A stretch of DNA of 64,000 nt, taken from positions 84,626,881-84,690,880 of the forward strand of contig CM042152.1 of NCBI GenBank assembly GCA_023376005.1. The letters run 5' to 3'. The notes below the pieces were generated by a model. The model saw only the letters and a list, made by a program, of their open reading frames with translations. It did not search any database and was not told where the DNA came from. This document shows positions 54,388 through 64,000 of this stretch, piece by piece. This DNA is from Doryteuthis pealeii (Eukaryota > Mollusca > Cephalopoda > Myopsida > Loliginidae). A program made the position numbers and the translations under genes. Positions within the stretch are counted from its first letter, which is position 1; each line of letters begins with the position of its first letter.

Positions 54388-54668
54388 ATTTACCCAACCC
54401 CTCCACACAAGCAGGATGTGTCAAAGTCAATTTTTAAAGCAGAGTTTAACAAGTTTGAAATTCAGAGTTTTCCTTCTCCTAGACCGGTTGCAATAACAGG
54501 GTTAAAGAGCCCAGTCTTCCGTACTATTTACCTTTAGGTGGAGGGAGCAGAATTGGATTCATAGCTTTCCTAAGGGTATTAGAGCTATATGAAATACAAA
54601 CAGCCTCATCCAGGATTTTGAAATGTGTCCATTTCCTATGATGATAGCAATTACACCAAAAAACGCCT
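54388..54668 (-). mobile_element. tRNA-derived SINE, family B, mirror copy
   Basis: Partner of 45,488-45,765. Confidence 0.75.
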
Positions 54669-54836
54669 CAAATAAGTCTTGTAAGACAAGCATGGCTCAA
54701 AATATTTCTTCAAACTATCAAGAAAAAAAATGAAATACAAAGATATACTACTCTATCCAATAATAGTTATTCTAGTGTATGAAATTTATATGCAAATGTT
54801 ACTTATGGGACAGAGGTAAATAAAATTTTTTTTTAA

Positions 54837-55062
54837 TTGACAGAGTCAAGATAGACTCCTTTGTTTGAACTGATCCTTTTCACTAGCGCTAGACCAGAGT
54901 TTTTGTATCTGAGGTCGAGCACACACCTATCCTCAGCTCCCTAACTTTACCACACAGATCCAAGCTGTGCTACTCATGCACCGAGTTGGTGAAGGTCAGT
55001 ATCAAACTCAGAACCTTGCAGTTCCTTGGTGGATGCTCTACCAACTGAGCCAAACTGGCCCC
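54837..55062 (-). mobile_element. SINE family A, mirror copy
   Basis: Partner of 45,089-45,318. Confidence 0.8.
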
Positions 55063-55255
55063 CTTGAGAGGGGTAGTAGGAAATATTTCAGGGCTAACAT
55101 TCTAGCCTAGTACTAAATTATCATTAAGCGGAGTGTTTGACCTATCAGCTTTATCCAATGACTAAAGTATTTAATGACTCAAAGTATTAAGGGTAGCCAT
55201 TGAGTTATAAACGGTCTGAAAGCCTTAAAAGGTTTTGTCTCAACAACAACAACAA

Positions 55256-55289
<34 letters not shown>

Positions 55290-55415
55290 AGAGAGTGTCC
55301 TGTAAAAAGGCCATGAATGATTAATAACATAGAAAGCTACATCAATTGATAGAAAAGGCATTCAAATGACATCAGTATTAACACTTCTAGTATGAAAAAA
55401 CAAGTGACAATAGAT

Positions 55416-55879
55416 CAGCAATTCCCAACATGGGGGCAATGGGGGGGGGCATATGAAAATAATAGTAATATAACATTGTTTTTTTTTTAAAGTTTTACCC
55501 TATATGGGTAAAATTATAAATTTATAGGGTAAAATTGTAATTACAACCTAGCTGAGCACAACAGCTTGTGCAATCTAGTCAAATGTTCATCCACTAATGT
55601 TATCGTGCATCTGGCACCAGCTATATGCGTGGCTCCTGATTGTTTAACTTACAATTCTTCATCTGTTGCCCTCCCCCGCAATTATACACATTATAAAATG
55701 GATTTTATTTGATTAATTTGAAGTTAAATCCTTTAGTTTTATTTGAAAGATAAAATTTTTTATGTTATACTTCTTCAAACTGATATTGTTATATCATACT
55801 AAACAATTAACGGGAAGGGGACATGAAGAAATTTGTGATAAAAAAGTGGGCATGGTACTAAAATGGTTGGGAACCACTG
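55416..55879. mobile_element. hAT-type MITE, mirror copy
   Basis: Partner of 44,255-44,725, with target duplication CAATAGAT on both sides (55,408-55,415 and 55,880-55,887). Confidence 0.85.
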
Positions 55880-55909
55880 CAATAGATCAAGAGAGGAAGT
55901 AAAGGATAA

Positions 55910-56160
55910 GTTTCTAGCACCCATATGATAAAAGGGTTGGGGCAATCATATAGTTGCTAGGGCTTGATGTAACCAGTCGATTCATCAAGAAAGGGCCAAA
56001 TTGGAGTATTGCATATCATGGACTGCTCAACCTGGGTTCTATCCTTAAGCATCACGGGTCACCACCACGGCCAACAGGTGACCCCATTGAGGGAGTCTTA
56101 CCTCTCAGCAGAGGTGCAGTCGTTGTATTCTAACGCCGCAGCTGACAGGGCGGACAAGAC
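55910..56160 (-). mobile_element. SINE family C, 5' part, mirror copy
   Basis: Partner of 43,978-44,222. Confidence 0.65.
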
Positions 56161-56449
56161 AGTTATGAATTCAATGAGAGAGAATCTTTTATTATTGTTC
56201 GATATGTGCTCTTCGTTGCTACTGAAGAATAATGAACCCAAACAAGTTGTGATAGAAAACAACTGAAATTAAAAGATCAAAGAAAACACTAATTAAAAGT
56301 CATAATCATCAAGATAAGTATGGTTACTTAAAAGATAAAAAATAACTTCCACCGCTTTCAAATTGTATAAAGTATCAAATTACAATCTAAAAATATCATG
56401 TGATTTACTGTGCATCAAAACAAAATCCAAGCATAAGATTTATTAAGAT

Positions 56450-56605
56450 GACTAGTACAAAATAAAAAAACACCCTCCGGGCGATGTAAAAACAGATTTT
56501 TGAAACATATTGCCTGAGGGGTGCGAGTAAAAAATTCAATGTCAGCGAGTTTGTACTCTAAGTAAGTAAAATCATCAAATTCATTAAACGATTAAAAAAA
56601 AAAAT
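56450..56605 (-). repeat. Dispersed repeat family H, mirror copy
   Basis: Partner of 43,545-43,695. Confidence 0.55.
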
Positions 56606-56639
56606 TTGAAAATGTAAATTTTAAATATGTATTAAGATA

Positions 56640-56860
56640 AAACAAACTATATATATATATATATAGATATATAATACCAGTCATGTATTTATTAAAACTT
56701 ATTTTAAAAAACAATGAGGACCGTCTAATGTGGCATGTTCAAATTTTGAGTGTATTTATTCTATGTTATGAAGATTTTGGGTAATGTGACGTAAGCAGTA
56801 ACGTAATTTTGTTACAGACAAAAACCAGAAGCGAATCTCCATTATTAATAGATGATTAAA
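56640..56860 (-). mobile_element. Dispersed repeat family G, mirror copy
   Basis: Partner of 43,262-43,485. Confidence 0.45.
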
Positions 56861-57024
56861 AGAAAATGTATTTTCAATTAATAAGATCTATTTTCCTGAG
56901 AATGAAGATTATACTTGCTGTTACCCATACTAAAATCTTTATTTTCAATCATTCACCAAATCTTATTTATTAGTTTTACGAGAGAATATATGCACCCTTT
57001 GTATGCAAGTATTTAAGTTTTAAT

Positions 57025-57275
57025 GTAAGTAAAGTCGTTGGGACGGCCTAAAGTCGGTATCAGCCAATCAGCGAGGGAGTCTATCCCTTTTCACTAGCGC
57101 TAGACCAAGGAGATTGTTTTTGCATCTGAGGTGGAGTGCCACACCTACCATCAGCTCCTTACTTTACCGCACATATCCCTGTGCTACTCATAACGCCAAG
57201 TTGGCGAGGACCGTATCGAACTAGGAACCTTGTGATTTCTAGTCAAACGCTCTATCGACTGAGCTAACCCGGCCC
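57025..57275 (-). mobile_element. SINE family A, full length, mirror copy
   Basis: Partner of 42,849-43,104. Confidence 0.85.
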
Positions 57276-57719
57276 AAGCGTTTTAATGTAATATATTAAA
57301 TTAGAAAGGCTAATGAAACTAAAGAATGTAGAGAAAAGATTTGAAACAGTGGGGTATAAAACGAAAAATAGAATAACTGAAACTCAATCTTCCATCACTC
57401 CATCTTTCATTGCTAAATTTTCTTAATTTAACTATTAAGTTAAAATAGGAAGTAAAGAATAAAATTACAGTTATTTCTTCTTGTTAATGAATTTCTTTTA
57501 AGATTTATCCCTGAGATTTTTGCTCATGTTAATTATGATAAAACCAAACAATTAGAAATCAATAATACTAAGCAAATATTTATTAAAATCAATTTTTAAT
57601 ATGCAAATTAGCCTTCCCCGTTCACTGTAAAACGCTATTTTGTTGTATATATAAATACAATTGCATGTTATTAGTATGTAGATATGGTCAACAGTATTAA
57701 TGTAAAATAATTTTATTAA

Positions 57720-57860
57720 TAACTGAGGTTTAAATAAAAAAAATTATGGAGACATGACATAAATAACTAAGGGAATTGTGACTGGAGTAGTAATATAGTT
57801 TTGGTTACAGACAAAAAAAAAAAAAAAAAAACATACAATCTCCATTATAATAAGATAATT
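57720..57860 (-). mobile_element. Dispersed repeat family G, short copy, mirror
   Basis: Partner of 42,275-42,420. Confidence 0.4.
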
Positions 57861-58011
57861 CACAAACAAGAACTGTCTTACATGATAGTAAACTTTTATT
57901 AATAATTTTAATCCCTAAAAGTGCCTTAAAGATAACATTAAAAAAAAAATTTTTTGTAAACTTTTTTATTTCAATATCATTCTGTCAATGTGTTACCAAT
58001 TAATAATTTGG

Positions 58012-58615
58012 TTTGGTTTGTTTTGTTTTACGGCATATCAACCTCAGTGGGTCATTTAATGCCGATAAAGTTTCAAATAAATCAATTCTTAATGGATAAT
58101 ACAATTTTTTTATAAATACATTTTTCTATTTAACCGATAGATGGGACCCTAACAGGGACTACCACTCCGGGTCAGAGTGGACCAGAGAGCAATGGTGATG
58201 AAGAGGTAGTCCACATTCCCCAAACCTCCAAAGCTGGAACCTCACCATCAGATAGAGTTTAACGTCATTCCCAGGACATGTAGACCCGCAGCCACCGCCT
58301 TCTAGCACCCATATGATAAAAAGGGGTTGGGGCTTGCCATAAGGGCAATAGGGTTGGGAAAATCATATAGGTGCTAGAGCTTGACGTGGCCAGCCAATTG
58401 ATCGGAGGGGGCTTCTCTGACCGCCTGTCTAGCCCAAGATAGGGCCAAAGTGGAGTATTGCATGTCATGAACTGCTCATCCACCTGGGCTCTATCCTTAA
58501 GCATCACGGGTCGCCACACACGGCCAACAGGTGGCCCCATTAGGGGAGTCTTACCCCTCTGCAGAGGTGCAGTCGATGCATTCTAACGCCCCAGCCGACA
58601 GGGCGGATTAATAAT
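58012..58615 (-). mobile_element. SINE family C, longest copy, mirror
   Basis: Partner of 41,521-42,118. A 91-codon frame through it is not a gene. Confidence 0.75.
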
Positions 58616-58871
58616 TTGTTATAATCTATGTAAATGATACTTATTTATGGTACTTAGTAGTCAAACACTACAAAGAAGCATTGGCAGAACAAAAAACCCA
58701 TAATATTCAATGCTATCTAAAAACAAAACTGTTCTATTAGCTTACTACTAAAAATCAATAATGGAAATCCCAGGATAAAAATTATCATATCAGCCTTTTT
58801 CTCCGTCCATTATAGGACTCCGACCTTCTCCAAGGTCTATAAATCATGGGATGTAAAAGAGCCTTACTCTG

Positions 58872-59045
58872 TCAATGTATTGGGGGGAAAAAGGGGGGTT
58901 GAAATTAAGTGTTTTCCTTTTCCTAGACTGGTCGTCCCACCAAGGCTATGGAAACAAATATGCCTTATTATTTTCCCTATATAAACTAGAGTGAAGAAAA
59001 ATGGATTCATGCCTTTCTGAGAGGCATAAAAACAATCACACATTG
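58872..59045 (-). mobile_element. SINE family B-related fragment, mirror copy
   Basis: Partner of 41,088-41,275. Confidence 0.5.
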
Positions 59046-60105
59046 ATGAGGGAGAATGCTGAGGGGATCCATGCATTTTTTTGTGCCTGCCATCCCATGA
59101 GGCTCAGTTCATAGATGGCCCCCCACATTAAATGGACCTTTGTGTCGGACCGACATAAGTGGGATGCATGGAAAATAATTTAATACTAAGTGAATACAAA
59201 CAGTCTGTGCAGGAATTTGAATGGTCTTGCCAATTCTATTTTTCATGCCACAGAAATCATTATGCCATCTGTACATCTAGAATAAAAATAAACGTTATAT
59301 CTGTTGGAGTTTTCGATACAAGATGTGTGCTAGTTTCCCGCTTATACTTATAGACTGGCCATGGTCACGTGATTGAATCTTCTAACCAATCACTGGCAGT
59401 ACTAGTGGCCTGATAAATACTTAAACTCCCCATAATGGTCACACATCAAATACACTCTTTGACGACGGACGCATATGGGATTGCTGGGATCTTTACTAAT
59501 ACTCACGAAGGACTTATACGATTACCAGTAACTGAGACAATTTAGTAACCAAAGGATTCACGTTGTGGACAGACTCTTTATCAAGGATTCCATCAGATAA
59601 GCACTTCTGCTATAAGGCCCCGGAATGGCCCTTAAAAATGTAATATCAAATCAAAGAAATTAGATAAAAATGCTAACAAAAAAACAAGAAGTCAAATATC
59701 AAACTAATTTTTGTAGATAATTAAAAGCCTCATTCAATCTCTTCGGAAAATAATATTTTGTTTATTTTAATAATAGGATTCAGAATTTTAATAAGTTATT
59801 AAGGTTTCATTGTTAATTTCATAGTAACTAGAAGCAGCTATCCAGCATCACTTGAATAGAGGGGGAGGATAAAAAGTGATGTAACGGTTAGCAAGTTAGT
59901 CTCGCAGATCCATTATTATGTATATTTTGATTTTTTTATATATTTGTAAATATAAATCAAATCTTCATAATTTTTGTACAAAAAGCCAGAAACAGTGAGA
60001 TTTAATGTGTATATATATTTACTTGGTTGTTAATTGTATTTTTGTAGTTTCATCCGGACATACATATACACCAACTGCTCTTTATATATACATATATGGT
60101 AATTT

Positions 60106-60351
60106 GGGCTGGTTTAGTTCAGTTGGGAGAGCATCCACCTAGGAATCTGAAGGTTCCTGGTTCAATACTGGTCCCCACCAATTCAGTGCATTAGTAACAG
60201 AGATTAAATAATCTGATCTGTGCAATAAAGTGAGGGAACGGTAAGTGGGGTGCTCCACCTCAGCAAAAACAATCTCCCCGGTCTAGTGCTAGCAAAGAGG
60301 AGATAGACTCCATCACTGTTTGGCTGATACCAACAATACCACTCTGCCAAC
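60106..60351 (+). mobile_element. SINE family A, full length, mirror copy
   Basis: Partner of 39,771-40,017, followed by a T run. Confidence 0.8.
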
Positions 60352-60547
60352 TTTTTTTTTTTTTTTTTTTTTTAAAGGTTTTTATTGGTAATGGCACCTT
60401 ACATTGTTTGCAAAACTTTTCAGCTGAGGCTGAAAAAAAAAAATGAATGTTTTCAAATAAACCTTTTCTTTGCAAATATCAAAATTGTGCAAGAGGATAA
60501 AAATTGCATTTCATGATAGTTTTTTTTTGTTTTTTTGTAGTGTATGT

Positions 60548-60850
60548 AGGGGGGGGGGGAATACACAAAAAGAGTGTATAACTTTGAAAGTTTTTTTTAT
60601 TGGGGGGGGGGGCGTGTGTAAACGCAAAATGAATAGATATGTATCACTATGAAAGGTTTTTTTTTTGGGGGGGGATGGGTGTAATATGTATACGCAAAAC
60701 GAATAGATATGTATCACTATGAAAGGTTTTTTTTGGGGGGGATGGGTGTAATATGTATACGCAAGACGAATAGATATGTATCACTATGAAAGGTTTTTTG
60801 GGGGGGATGGGTGTAATATGTATACGCAAAACGAATAGTAAATGTATAAC
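60548..60850 (-). repeat. 62-bp minisatellite, mirror copy
   Basis: Partner of 39,284-39,560; homopolymer lengths differ between arms. Confidence 0.85.
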
Positions 60851-61714
60851 TTTGAAAGTTTATTTTAGGAATGAATAAAGCCTTAAGTCATAGCTTAAGT
60901 AAAAGACAAAAAAAAAAAGTAAAAGGTTACAAAACTGTGTTCATCCTCTCCACACCCAACAAGGCATAGGATTACAAATATCAAGAGGCACAAGAGAAAC
61001 AAATTAAAAATAAAACAAGATTCAGACAAAAACACAAAGTGAAACAATCAAGAAGAGAAAGTGAAATAAAAGATAACCAAAATCAAAAAAGCTTAAATGC
61101 TAAACATTTTTATAGAAATACTTTCAGTGTTGTTGACATTTGCTGTTACTACAATGAAGTTCAAGACCTTTTCAATCAGTAATCTCGATCGACCCTCAAG
61201 TGGGTTTTTTTTTTTATATATCAACTCATCAGGATGCACCAAAAGTCCAAGCAATTTAATATGTTCCATCTAAGCAGCTATTTTCAGAATAATCAATATT
61301 CAGAAAGAAAAAAAAAAAAATAGTTCCAAAAAGTATCCATTAATCTACAGAGATGCCGATAGGTCCTACGTCCCTGACACACAAAAATCTAAAAGGATGC
61401 AGTAAAATTATATCCACGAGTCCCAGTGTTTTTCTTTTTTCTTCCCTCACCATTTCAAGCTAACTGTAAATACATTCCAATAGTTTCTTAGAAATGAATC
61501 ACACAGGATAGGTGACAAGGTAGGGGTTAGATGGCTTTAGTTGGGACCCAGATTTTCTCCCAGGGACTCATTCAAAGCAAATATGTGTGTCCCAGGATGC
61601 ACTAAATCAAAAAGCTATCAACATCACTGCATCTATATTATAAGGATTGGATTTCTGTATGTATTTACCCAACCATTCTGCCATGGACAGGATGTGACAC
61701 AAGGTCAGTTTTTA

Positions 61715-62190
61715 AGCAAAGTTTAATAGGTTTGAATTCATTTTTTTAAATATTAAATGTTTTATTTTATTTATATAATTCAGAACTAAGTTCACATTTC
61801 AATTTTTTCTTTTCTTACTCCTTCAATAAATTTGATGATTTTTACTTATGATACAAACCCTCTGACACTGAATTTTTAACTCCCACCCACCTCAAGCAAT
61901 ATCTTTCCAAAGTCAACTTTTACACCGACCAGAGTGCAATTTTTTTCTAGTAGTAGTAGTAATAATTATTATTATTATTATTATTATATAAGCAAAGTTT
62001 AATAGGTTTGAATTCATTTTTTTTTAAATATTAAATGTTTTATTTTATTTATATAATTCGTTATCAAGTTCACGTTTCAATTTTCTTACTCCTTTAATAA
62101 ATTTGATGATTTTACAACTTTTACACCACCCAGAGTGCAATTTTTTTTCTAGTAGTAATAATAATAATAATAATAATAAAGAACAGTTAA
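61715..62190. repeat. Family H tandem duplication, mirror copy
   Basis: Partner of 37,941-38,415. Confidence 0.7.
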
Positions 62191-62734
62191 ACAGAGACAT
62201 CTTTTGTACTAGAAGGTAAGTATTATTGGGTTGAAATTTACCTAAAAACTTCACATTCAAAGAGCACCCAGTAATTTTAGTACCAATGACAGATCATTGT
62301 GAGGGGGGAGGAGATAGTATTCATTTTAAGTACAAGGTCAAATCAGAAAGTAGATAAGAATAGTTTCTAATTTCCGTTAAGTAAATTAGAGTGGATCAGT
62401 TATTGGCTGAAAAGACCTAACAACAAGGCAATCCAGGTGAGTAATAAAACTGTGGGGGGTGAGGTCATCTAATTCCAAGGAAATGACAAAGCAGCAAAGA
62501 AGGAAGTTAAATGCCATAATATTCTAGAAAAAAACCAACAATTTATAATAATAATAGTATCAATATTACCATTATACCAATAATATGAACCGGCTACTAT
62601 CCTGTCAGTTGAATGCTTGTTGCTGTCTGGAATTTTCTTTTAAAGTGCAGAATTATCTCTCATAAGGGAAAAATAGTTCAGCTTAATCTGACCATTCAAA
62701 GACGCAAGATTTTCTGCAAGTCTTCAATGTTTAT

Positions 62735-62995
62735 ATATATTTACCAACCCCTCCGCACGAGCAGGATGTGACACAAGGTTTGAATTCAGAGTTTTCCTTC
62801 TCCTAGACCGGTTGCCTAACCAAGGTTAAAGAGCCCAGTCTGCCCTACTATTTACCCATAGCTGGAGGGAGAGTAGGATTCATACCTTTCCCAAGGGTAT
62901 TAGCGCTAAGTGAAATGCAATTACCACGTGCAGGATTTGAACTCGAGGCGACGAGTTCATTTCCCATGACTAACCATTACACCACACGCTTCCTA
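62735..62995 (-). mobile_element. tRNA-derived SINE, family B, mirror copy
   Basis: Partner of 37,148-37,405. Confidence 0.85.
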
Positions 62996-63111
62996 AAATA
63001 ATGTTTATATGTCTGAATTTTTTTAGATGAGGATTGATAATTTGTATTGTTTAGATTTTTCAGACTATTGTCCTCATTGTTATTAATACAAATACAAGGT
63101 TTCAGCATTTG

Positions 63112-63345
63112 AGGCGCATGGTCTAATGGTTAGAGTCATAGGAAATGGACTCGTTAATGAGAGTTCAAATCTTGGACAAGGCTGTTAGCATTTTCACATA
63201 GCGCTAATACCCTTGGGAAAGGTATGCAGCCAATTACTCTCCCTCCAGCTATGGGTAAATTGAACTCTTTAACCAATGCTACTTGGTAACCACTCTAGGA
63301 GAAGGAAAACCGAATTTAAACCTGTTAAACTCATAAGAAATTGAC
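63112..63345 (+). mobile_element. tRNA-derived SINE, family B, mirror copy
   Basis: Partner of 36,795-37,028. Confidence 0.8.
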
Positions 63346-63424
63346 AGACAGACAGACAGCGCGCGCACACACAGTTTCAGCAGACATGCCCTCCAGCTTT
63401 CTTCCAGTGTGTCAAACTCGGAAG

Positions 63425-63740
63425 CCTTTATGGAACTTTGAACCTATCCCTTTATTTAATGCATTGGGAGATATTGTTCTCATTCTGTTACCCATGTCCA
63501 GTTAGACACATAGCACAACAGATAGGTGTTAAGTTAATACAGTTCTAAGAGATAATCATCTGGATGTTTCAGGTTCAATCCTGACTGCAGACAAAAATAA
63601 CAGAATACTTAACATAGTTTAACACTTGTACCTGGCCATGGTTAACAGAATGAGAACAATCTAATCCAACAGATTAAATAATGGATTCTGTTCAGTTTCA
63701 TGAAGGCTCCTGATTCCAACATGAAGGTTCCCTAGTCCGA
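63425..63740 (+). mobile_element. Fold-back element with tRNA-like interior, mirror copy
   Basis: Partner of 36,405-36,725. Confidence 0.55.
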
Positions 63741-64000
63741 CAAGAAACAACTTAAGAAAGACGGAGGGCACATTGACCAAAACAATATGGATGTAACAAT
63801 AATGATGAGGACAACAGTCCAAAATAAAAAAAATAAAAACAATATGAAAAATGTTTAGCTATAATACTGCTTTTTCTGTAGTGTGTAGAATAAGTTCTTA
63901 ACTCAACCAAAAAAGGAATGACTTTAAAATTCTTATTTGTGCATTAACATTACATTCAAAGATAATTACTAATGCAGAATAGCGCGCAAGAGATAATATC

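Larger units (their letters stand above)
50277..64000. repeat. Palindrome 2, right arm
   Basis: Reverse complement of 36,134-50,181. From 53 to 64 kb it is nearly identical to its partner. From 50.3 to 52.5 kb, next to the fold, it has many more small differences. I interpret this arm as the genuine continuation of the scaffold. Confidence 0.95.

Overview
The window is eukaryotic and probably animal. It is AT-rich, crowded with short interspersed elements (SINEs), inverted-repeat DNA transposons, microsatellites and broken retroelements, and it has no long intact reading frame. A mollusc, perhaps a cephalopod, would fit the several tRNA-derived SINE families, but that is only a weak guess. 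One host gene is recognisable. Two short internal exons with good splice sites encode adjacent pieces of the TLC domain of a ceramide synthase (CERS/LASS/LAG1 family). Two further upstream exons are possible but weak.

The layout is dominated by two giant inverted repeats on either side of a 100-base N gap (32,864-32,963). Palindrome 1 has arms at about 4,480-19,810 and 19,888-32,826, with its centre near 19,850. Palindrome 2 has arms at about 36,134-50,181 and 50,277-64,000 (running out of the window), with its centre near 50,225. Both centres have a short unpaired spacer of roughly 50-100 bases. Arm copies differ by many scattered small indels, including homopolymer indels inside the conserved exons. 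The simplest reading is that both contigs end at the gap in a fold-back copy of themselves. The real locus would then be 1 to about 19,850, an unresolved gap, and about 50,225 onward, with 19,888-50,181 a mirror-image duplicate. The gene supports this: on the minus strand, exon 53,530-53,586 is followed by exon 17,475-17,524, in the order, phase and spacing of the family.

Region by region: 1-4,480 is unique flank with fold-back elements, a tRNA-headed SINE carrying a hammerhead ribozyme motif, a hAT-like fragment and a Copia-like gag remnant. 4,480-19,810 holds a mariner transposase relic, SINEs, a LINE reverse-transcriptase C-terminus, a purine-rich satellite inflated by a 1 kb poly-A run, a second (GGA)-rich minisatellite, a piggyBac-like element, the ceramide synthase WAWD exon, a pair of hammerhead motifs 305 bases apart, and a 46-base tandem array at the centre. 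19,888-32,826 mirrors this. 32,964-36,134 is contig-2 flank. 36,134-50,181 holds tRNA-like, 5S-rRNA-derived and other SINE families, two hAT-type elements, a 62-base minisatellite, the ceramide synthase WRFTYYL exon and the 3' end of a LINE. 50,277-64,000 mirrors that.

The biology most worth following is the set of tRNA-promoter SINEs with a downstream hammerhead ribozyme core. Stem II covaries between subfamilies, and in one locus two cores lie in tandem at a spacing suited to making a small circular RNA.
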